The notes under the pieces were generated by a model. That model ran no database searches. It was not told where the DNA came from and saw only the letters and a program-made list of their open reading frames with translations. 39,145 bases of DNA from the NCBI GenBank assembly GCA_028281065.1, contig JANQKN010000126.1:1-39145 (forward strand), written 5' to 3'. The position numbers were made by a program, and so were the translations under genes. Each line of letters starts with the position of its first letter. The stretch's first letter is position 1. The DNA comes from Flavobacteriaceae bacterium (GTDB lineage Bacteria > Bacteroidota > Bacteroidia > Flavobacteriales > Flavobacteriaceae). This document shows positions 33,245 through 39,145 of this stretch, in pieces.

Positions 33245-35098
33245 CTAGCCGTTTTCAGTTAAGGTATAGGGGATTGAAAATTGTACAAGGGTTCCACTGT
33301 CTTCTGGGTTCTTGTCTTTTTTATCTATGACTTCAAGTTCTTTCCCTGTCAATTTTTTCAGAAAATCGGAGATTAATCGGGTCGAAGCCGATTGCTTAGC
33401 AGATTTTTGTTTCGCGGTCAACCCATTTCCATTGTCTTCTATGGTACAGTGGATAAATTTATCTTCCAAACTTAGGTAAATATCTACCTTTCCAGGATAG
33501 TCAATGCCCGCAAACCCATGTTCTATACTATTCTCTATAAAAGGTTGAAGCAACATGGGAGGGATAAACAGAAGTTCATCTTCTTCCATGTTTTCGTAAT
33601 GGAAATGATACTCGAATTTTTGAATGGAACGCAGCTTTTGCAAGTCCATGTATTTTTTAAGGGATTCGATTTCCTTCTCCAAAGGGATATAATCGCCCAT
33701 GGAATTTTCCAAGAAAAGTCGCAAGAGCCTTGAAAACTTCAGTAGGTAATTAGTAGCGGCTTCAGGTTCTTTTTTTATTTGGCTTTGTATGGCGTAGAGG
33801 GTGTTGAAAGTAAAGTGGGGGTTCATTTGCGAACGCAGTAAGCGTTGTTGTAACTGAAGGCTATTTCGTTCAAACTTTAACTTTCGCCTAAAATAAAAGA
33901 GCAATCCAAAACTGAACAGCAAACTAACCCCTACGCCACCCCAAAGCAGGGAGGTTTTTAGATTGGCGTTGGCGATTTCGGTTTCCAATTTTTCCTGCAG
34001 AATTTGTTTTTCCTTTTCATTGGCCTTGGTTAACTCTACCAGTTCGTTCTGTATTTTTTCGTTGTAAGACAGTTCCTGGTACTTGGCAATGGTGTCCAAA
34101 TGATCGTATAAATTGGTAAGGTTGGAATCCGTTGCATTGGCTAATTTTAATTCGTAACGCAATACACTTTTCCGTATACGTCTGGGGATATTGTGAAGCC
34201 CAATGGTTTTTATCGTGTCTAGATACTTCTTGGCTTGGCTAAATTCTCTTAACTCTATACAAACCTCGGCTAGATTGGCATAAGAAACGGCCAGGAATGA
34301 GTTTAAATCCGGCATGTTTTTCAAAAGCTTGATATGTGCAAGGGATTTTTCATAGTAATCTTTAGATTTTTGAAAATCTGATTCAAAGAATTGATATACC
34401 CCATAATTACCATACAATACCCTAAGCTGGTCGTTGGTTAAATAATCCTTGATACCCAAAAGGCTATCCATGATATGAAATGTTGCTCTAGGATCTTTTT
34501 TATAGTAATAAATAAGATTTGCCTTGTCCAGAAAAGAGGTATACATATAAACACTATCTTCGGTGTTCTTAAGGGCTCTTATCTGTGCTTCATTTTGGGA
34601 AATGGCCTTATCTATATTACCAATCCACAAATTAGCATCACTAAGCATTTGGTAGCCCAATGCTAAGGCTTTATAGTCGTTTTCATCAACTCCATTCAAG
34701 TATTGATTAGCTATGGCGATGCAATCTCCAAATTTTCCTAAATCGCGGTAGGCTTCATGGGCTTTAAAAAAATAATTAGCTCCTTTGTTATAATCCAGTG
34801 GGGGTTGCACCCTATTTACGGCTTCGTGATAGTGGTAAGCCGAACTGTCTAAAATACCTTGGGTGATAAAATAATTTCCTAATAGGTAATGGTTCTTTAA
34901 GGTTAGGGAATCCAATAACGGGTTTCTGGCAATTTCCCGTTCTATTTGCTTTAGGTAATAATACGAAGAGTCGGGACGTAAGGAATCGATCCTTTCATGA
35001 AGGGAAATAACCCTGTCTTTGGTCCATTGTTTGTTTTCTTGCTGACACCCCAAAAGAAATAGGGCAGCACATAAAAGGGGGAGAACAAAACTTCGCAT
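33245..35098 (-). CDS. TPR-containing LytS-type sensor histidine kinase (module 2)
   Basis: The 617-residue protein is a full-length paralogue of kinase 1. It has a lipobox (ALFLLGC, C18), a TPR-type sensor region to about 340 and one transmembrane helix (about 384-403). The kinase core has H428 (LRSQMNPHFTFNTLYAIQ), an N-box in QPFIENSIEHGF and DNGNGL. The kinase core is strongly conserved between the two, while the TPR region is much more divergent, as expected if they sense different inputs. No response regulator gene follows; the next gene, 160 bp away, is lipoprotein B. It may therefore signal through the regulator of module 1 or through an unlinked one. Confidence 0.92.
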   Translation of the reverse strand: MRSFVLPLLCAALFLLGCQQENKQWTKDRVISLHERIDSLRPDSSYYYLKQIEREIARNPLLDSLTLKNHYLLGNYFITQGILDSSAYHYHEAVNRVQPPLDYNKGANYFFKAHEAYRDLGKFGDCIAIANQYLNGVDENDYKALALGYQMLSDANLWIGNIDKAISQNEAQIRALKNTEDSVYMYTSFLDKANLIYYYKKDPRATFHIMDSLLGIKDYLTNDQLRVLYGNYGVYQFFESDFQKSKDYYEKSLAHIKLLKNMPDLNSFLAVSYANLAEVCIELREFSQAKKYLDTIKTIGLHNIPRRIRKSVLRYELKLANATDSNLTNLYDHLDTIAKYQELSYNEKIQNELVELTKANEKEKQILQEKLETEIANANLKTSLLWGGVGVSLLFSFGLLFYFRRKLKFERNSLQLQQRLLRSQMNPHFTFNTLYAIQSQIKKEPEAATNYLLKFSRLLRLFLENSMGDYIPLEKEIESLKKYMDLQKLRSIQKFEYHFHYENMEEDELLFIPPMLLQPFIENSIEHGFAGIDYPGKVDIYLSLEDKFIHCTIEDNGNGLTAKQKSAKQSASTRLISDFLKKLTGKELEVIDKKDKNPEDSGTLVQFSIPYTLTENG

Positions 35099-35102
35099 TG
35101 CC

Positions 35103-35168
35103 CAAATGTAACAAAAAGCATTATATGCCCTATGTTTTTACACCGTATTAGTACGTACGATTTATAAA
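35103..35168 (-). promoter_or_regulatory. Upstream region of kinase 2 with elements shared with kinase 1
   Basis: On the minus strand TTTATAAATCGTACGTACTA begins at 35168, and TACATTTG, a perfect -7 box, occupies 35103-35110, 4 nt before the ATG. The GTACGTAC core is an 8-bp palindrome. The same layout precedes kinase 1, although the roughly 35 bases between the motif and the box are not conserved. Confidence 0.5.
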
Positions 35169-35196
35169 AATCGTGTTATAATAGTATCTTGCTCGC

Positions 35197-36012
35197 ATGA
35201 ACCGAAAATATACCTACATCCTTTTGGTGCTCTTGGTTACTACAGGTCTTTTTTATCTAGAAAAATACGTAGATAGCACCCAAACCCCAACTCCAACTGT
35301 TTCAGAAACATCCCAGTCCGAATCATCAGAATTCGACGCATCCTTTTTCCCCAGTTCTACCACAGGAGTGGTGATAGATCATACCAATTACTCACTTTCC
35401 TATTCCGAAGATCATGAACAGGCCGAATGGGTCGCTTACGAAATTCAAAAAGACCACTTGTCCCAAAACGAGTTCAAACGACCCTATTTTATTCAGGATA
35501 ATAAAGTACGTAGCGAATCGGCCGATTGGCGCAACTACAAAAATTCTGGGTACGATCGTGGGCATCTATGCCCTGCTGGTGCAAGGCGGTTTTCCCTGGA
35601 TGCCTACAACGAAACCTTTCTAACCAGTAATATTAGTCCACAGGACCATGGGTTCAATTCGGGGATTTGGAACCGCTTGGAACAGAAAGTCCGCCGATGG
35701 GCACAACAACACGATGGGGTTTTTGTAATTACGGGTGGCGTGTTAAAAGACGGCCTTAAAACCATTGGGAAGGAACGGGTTTCCGTGCCCAATGAGTTCT
35801 ACAAAATTGTGATCGATGCATCTGGAAAAGAACCCAAAGCCATCGCCTTTTTAATCCCCAATCGAGATACCAGCCAGTCCTATTTCGATTTTGTCACCAC
35901 TATAGATGCCATTGAAGCCAAGACAGGCATCGATTTTTTACAAGGCTTGCCCGATGAGGTAGAGCAATCGATGGAAAGTACTGTCCAAGCTTCTTACTGG
36001 GGTAAGAAATAA
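35197..36012 (+). CDS. Secreted or membrane-anchored DNA/RNA non-specific endonuclease
   Basis: The 271-residue protein has an N-terminal hydrophobic segment (YILLVLLVTTGLFYL), either a signal peptide or an anchor, and a Thr/Ser/Pro-rich linker. The beta-beta-alpha metal nuclease domain of the NucA/Serratia nuclease family follows. The catalytic motif is DRGHLCPAG (H123), followed by FLTSNISPQ and the metal-ligand helix NSGIWNRLEQKVR. All expected catalytic residues are present. It would degrade nucleic acids outside the cytoplasm, perhaps for nutrient use. It is divergent from kinase 2, with only 98 bp between the starts, and convergent with the next gene. Confidence 0.93.
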   Translation: MNRKYTYILLVLLVTTGLFYLEKYVDSTQTPTPTVSETSQSESSEFDASFFPSSTTGVVIDHTNYSLSYSEDHEQAEWVAYEIQKDHLSQNEFKRPYFIQDNKVRSESADWRNYKNSGYDRGHLCPAGARRFSLDAYNETFLTSNISPQDHGFNSGIWNRLEQKVRRWAQQHDGVFVITGGVLKDGLKTIGKERVSVPNEFYKIVIDASGKEPKAIAFLIPNRDTSQSYFDFVTTIDAIEAKTGIDFLQGLPDEVEQSMESTVQASYWGKK

Positions 36013-36017
36013 AGAGG

Positions 36018-36677
36018 CTAATTTCTTACGGCCAATTGTTGAGTTTCCATATCCCAATAGAGCCTATGGTGGTTTTCGGCGTACCATTCTTTCAAAATTT
36101 CTACGCCGTGCAATGTGCCTATGGGATATAGTTCATCATTTTCATCGCAAGTACATTCCATGAAAAAATGGTTCTTTCTATAATCGGTAAGAACGTCCAA
36201 CTTGTAACTTATATATTTCAATCGATCCCAAAAGACCATGTGGTTAATTAGCATTTGTTCCATGTCCGTTACTAATGTTAGGAAGTATTCCGTAGGATTT
36301 CTTTCAATGGGTATCGAGTTTCCAACAGTTTTCAAAACCCCTTTTTCTTCATCAAATACAAGTTGTGTTTTGTTTAATTGAAACCAAAGGTTCCAATCGT
36401 TTATATTGTAAGAGACGGGTTCCCTTATATTACCAGACCAACAGGATCCATCATCGTGGGATATAATTCCGGTTAATTCTTCAAGGGCAATAATTCTTTC
36501 TTGAAATTCTTCAAAATCGATACTGTTTAGATTACGGCATGCCGCATAATCTTCAGCAACCTGTAGATAGCTTCTAAACACACTAAAAGCCTGCTCCGAA
36601 GTGTCGGTTTGTGCATGGGTTTGAATAAAAAACAATAGGAACGAATAGGGAAGGAGGGGCCTGAAACCAGTAAGCAT
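36018..36677 (-). CDS. Secreted protein of unknown function
   Basis: The 219-residue product has a signal peptide (YSFLLFFIQTHAQ), then a largely helical, acidic protein. It has cysteines in YAACRNLN, GSCWSGN and MECTCDEN, some of which may pair after export. I recognise no domain. Its coding sequence looks like its neighbours in composition, and the frame is well used to its end. The stop lies 5 bp from the endonuclease stop on the other strand. It is upstream of no obvious partner; the rodA gene on the same strand ends before it. Confidence 0.7.
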   Translation of the reverse strand: MLTGFRPLLPYSFLLFFIQTHAQTDTSEQAFSVFRSYLQVAEDYAACRNLNSIDFEEFQERIIALEELTGIISHDDGSCWSGNIREPVSYNINDWNLWFQLNKTQLVFDEEKGVLKTVGNSIPIERNPTEYFLTLVTDMEQMLINHMVFWDRLKYISYKLDVLTDYRKNHFFMECTCDENDELYPIGTLHGVEILKEWYAENHHRLYWDMETQQLAVRN

Positions 36678-36735
36678 AGTTAAGTAGGTTTTCAGATAAT
36701 AACTCGTTACCGTTACGATTTATTTTATAGTACCA

Positions 36736-37995
36736 CTAGGTATAATAGTAATTGGAGCCATCCAACCGAACAAAAATAAAGAGCAAAATGGTAAAGCCCC
36801 AAAGCCCAGATCCCCCATAGCTGAAGAAGGGAAGCGGAATCCCCACGGTGGGTAGTAATCCGGTTACCATACCAACGTTTACTGCAAAATGAATGAAAAG
36901 AATAGAAGCTACGCTGTAGCCATACACCCTGCTGAATTGCGTTTTTTGCCGTTCGGCAAGAATGATGAGCCTAATAATAAGGAATACAAAAAGCACCACT
37001 ACTAACATGGAGCCCACGAAGCCCCATTCTTCGCCCACAGTGGTAAAAATGTAGTCGGTTTGCTGTTCGGGTACAAAGTTTCCTTTGGTTTGGGTTCCTT
37101 GGGTCCAGCCTTTTCCTGTCCATCCGCCACTACCTATGGCAATTTCACTTTGGTTGGTGTTGTAACCGATCCCTTGGGTGTCGGCTTCTTTCCCCAAAAC
37201 AATGTTGAAACGGTCACGGTGACGCTGCTCAAATACATTGTTGAAGACATAATTTACAGATAGGGTAAAACCAATACAGGTAGCAATAACGATTACATAG
37301 GGAAGCCAGCGGGTCTTCTTTTTCCTCCGTTTGTAGAGATACATTAAAAGCCCTGTTAAGACAATAGCCAGAGCCATGCCTGGTACCCCTAACAACAAGG
37401 TTCCAACAAAAAGAGCTGCGGCAAAAAAACCAAACAATAAAAAGATGAAATGTAGCCCTTCACGGTACATGGGAAATATAAAGGCAGCGTAGACCAAAGC
37501 ACTTCCAGGATCGGGTTGCGGGATGATAATAAGGGCAGGGATGGCAATAATTAAAAACGCACGCACCTGATGCCCAAACTGCTTCATGTTTGTCTGGATG
37601 TCGCTAATATATTTACCCAGAGCCAAAGCAGTAGCCGCTTTGGCAAACTCGCTGGGTTGTAGGCTCATACTGCCAAAGGCATACCAAGAGGTAGCTCCGT
37701 TAATGTTCTTTCCAAATAAAAATAACCCTATGAGCGAAAGCAAGGACACCAAGTAGATGATACTGGAAAAGCGTTCGTAAAATTTGGAATCTATAGCCAG
37801 AACAAAGATGATGATTGCTATACTAAGCGCAATCCACAAGAGCTGCTTAGCATATACTTGGCTAAAATCGAAAAAGTGCGTAGCACTATCATCCAACGAA
37901 GCCGAATAAATATTGATCCACCCAAAACCTACCAACAATGCATACAGCAAGATGGTTAACCAATCGAATTTTACATATCGGGTAGTTGTGTTCAT
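36736..37995 (-). CDS. rodA: Rod-shape SEDS peptidoglycan glycosyltransferase RodA
   Basis: RodA polymerises lipid II into glycan strands during cell elongation, working with PBP2. The 419-residue protein has about ten transmembrane helices and SEDS hallmarks: NGATSWYAFGSMSLQPSEFAK, PQPDPGSALVY, and the extracellular segment FVPEQQTDYIF with the catalytic Asp (D314). The C-terminal GIPLPFFSYGGSGLW motif is also present. Its ATG directly abuts the stop codon of the PBP2 gene (0 bp), so the two are translationally linked. Confidence 0.96.
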   Translation of the reverse strand: MNTTTRYVKFDWLTILLYALLVGFGWINIYSASLDDSATHFFDFSQVYAKQLLWIALSIAIIIFVLAIDSKFYERFSSIIYLVSLLSLIGLFLFGKNINGATSWYAFGSMSLQPSEFAKAATALALGKYISDIQTNMKQFGHQVRAFLIIAIPALIIIPQPDPGSALVYAAFIFPMYREGLHFIFLLFGFFAAALFVGTLLLGVPGMALAIVLTGLLMYLYKRRKKKTRWLPYVIVIATCIGFTLSVNYVFNNVFEQRHRDRFNIVLGKEADTQGIGYNTNQSEIAIGSGGWTGKGWTQGTQTKGNFVPEQQTDYIFTTVGEEWGFVGSMLVVVLFVFLIIRLIILAERQKTQFSRVYGYSVASILFIHFAVNVGMVTGLLPTVGIPLPFFSYGGSGLWGFTILLFIFVRLDGSNYYYT

Positions 37996-39145
37996 TTATT
38001 GGTTGATGGTAAAGGGTTCCCCACTATAGGGTTTGGCATATTCTTCCATAAGGCTTCCTTCCAACACAAATTTTTCCAGATCGGTACGGGTAATTTCGCC
38101 TTTCAAGTATTTTTCGATCATAAGACTGGCAATGCGTCCAGCCCAACGCCCACCCCAGTATCCGTTTTCAACAAAAACCGCAATGGCAATTTTGGGATCG
38201 TCTTTGGGGGCAAAAGCCACAAAAACAGAATGGTCGGTAAGCTGTACACGTTCCCCATCTATCTTGGTGTAGTTTTCTGCCGTTCCTGTTTTTCCACAAA
38301 TCTCTATCCCGGGGATTTTTAAGTGAGCTGCTGTTCCGTAATTATATACATCGAATAGGCCTTCGATCACGGGCTCAAAATATATAGGGTCTATGGTGGT
38401 TTCGAAACGTTGGGTATAGTCACTAGGGATGGTATCCGAATCGGATACTTTTTTAATGATGTGGGGTTTGTAATAATACCCCCTATTGGCAATGGCAGCT
38501 GTAAAGTTCACCATTTGCATGGGTGTCATCAAGACCTCCCCTTGCCCAATGGCATTGGAAATTGTAGCTGGGGTATACCATTTGTATTTGGGGTATTGGT
38601 AGTATCTGTTGTAGTAGTCGGAATTTGGGATAAGCCCTTTTTTCCCTACGGGAAGATCATAGCCTAAATAATTACCCAGCCCAAAACTCGTAAGGTGTTT
38701 TCTCCAGCTATCAATTCCCTCTTGAGGGGTAGGATATTTGTCTATGGTTCTTCTATACACCGTAGCAAAATAACTATTGCAGGAATTGGCAATTCCCCCG
38801 ATCATGGCTAAAGGGCTTTTATGATGGTGGCAACCCAAAGGTTTTTTTCCACCGTAATTATACCCGCCACGACAGGAAATCGTTTCTTTAGTATCGATAA
38901 CCCCTTCTTGCAAACCAATTAGGGAGGTAAGTGCTTTAAAAGGAGATCCCGGAGGGTATTCGCCTTGCAAAACACGATCGAATAAAGGTTTCGCAATGGT
39001 GTCGTAATACAGTTCGGTAAAGTTTTTGGATCGCTCCCTTCCTACCAATAGGGCAGGATCGAAATTAGGAGCGGCTACCAAGGCCAATATCTCCCCCGAT
39101 GAAGGTTCCAAAGCAACAATCCCCCCTCTTTTGTTGATCATTAGT
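37996..39145 (-). CDS. mrdA: Penicillin-binding protein 2 (elongation transpeptidase), N-terminus outside window
   Basis: The frame is open to the right edge, so only about 382 C-terminal residues are seen; full PBP2 proteins have about 600-650. The Met at 39141 is internal. The visible part is the transpeptidase domain with all three active-site motifs: the nucleophile SxxK in PPGSPFKAL, SxN in NSCNSYFA, and KTG in CGKTGTAENY. PBP2 crosslinks peptidoglycan made by RodA in the elongasome. The gene pair mrdA-rodA is the standard arrangement. Confidence 0.95.
   Translation of the reverse strand, partial: LMINKRGGIVALEPSSGEILALVAAPNFDPALLVGRERSKNFTELYYDTIAKPLFDRVLQGEYPPGSPFKALTSLIGLQEGVIDTKETISCRGGYNYGGKKPLGCHHHKSPLAMIGGIANSCNSYFATVYRRTIDKYPTPQEGIDSWRKHLTSFGLGNYLGYDLPVGKKGLIPNSDYYNRYYQYPKYKWYTPATISNAIGQGEVLMTPMQMVNFTAAIANRGYYYKPHIIKKVSDSDTIPSDYTQRFETTIDPIYFEPVIEGLFDVYNYGTAAHLKIPGIEICGKTGTAENYTKIDGERVQLTDHSVFVAFAPKDDPKIAIAVFVENGYWGGRWAGRIASLMIEKYLKGEITRTDLEKFVLEGSLMEEYAKPYSGEPFTINQ

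Overview
The window reads as chromosomal DNA from a member of the Bacteroidota, most likely the family Flavobacteriaceae. I infer this from the AT-rich composition, the near absence of Shine-Dalgarno sequences, several -7 boxes of the Bacteroidota type (TAnnTTTG), mevalonate-pathway genes with a GYDIA-type GHMP kinase, the gene run coaX / outer-membrane protein / TPR protein / lptC / CNNM-CBS protein / ppiD, and LytS-type kinases carrying TPR domains. No phage, insertion sequence, plasmid or CRISPR signature is visible. Most of the window is housekeeping and envelope biology.

Layout. 1-1299 (-): FucP-type sugar MFS transporter, cut by the left edge. 1300-1778: no convincing gene. 1779-2543 (-): orphan LytTR response regulator. 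2865-2937 (-): tRNA-Phe(GAA) with a clear promoter and terminator. 3085-10655 (+): coaX, an outer-membrane protein, a TPR protein, lptC, a 66-residue membrane protein, a CNNM/CBS protein and ppiD. A perfect terminator-like hairpin lies inside the start of lptC. 10707-12925 (-): GHMP kinase and class II HMG-CoA reductase. 13116-18773 (+): dipeptidyl peptidase IV and two POT peptide transporters, a peptide-scavenging set; the second transporter is broken by a single-base frameshift. 18853-19947 (+): tandem secreted thioredoxin-like proteins. 19955-25117: comEC and an NlpC/P60 lipoprotein (-), a small Cys-tailed membrane protein (+), then surE, a small membrane protein and lpxB (-). 25280-28579 (+): tail-specific protease and an OppC-like permease.

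28636-35098 (-) is the most unusual part. It holds two paralogous signalling modules. Module 1 is a TPR-containing LytS-type kinase, a LytTR regulator and lipoprotein A. Module 2 is a paralogous kinase and lipoprotein B, with no regulator of its own. Both lipoprotein promoters carry the same pair of 12-bp direct repeats spaced exactly 21 bp start to start, plus a shared 28-bp block nearer the gene. Both kinases share a different upstream motif and a -7-like box only 4 nt before the ATG. The simplest reading is two sensor kinases converging on one LytTR regulator that drives two members of an unrecognised lipoprotein family. That circuit is inferred from the sequence and is not demonstrated.

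The right end carries a secreted DNA/RNA non-specific endonuclease (+), an unknown secreted protein (-), and rodA with the C-terminal part of the PBP2 gene (-), the cell-elongation pair, cut by the right edge.
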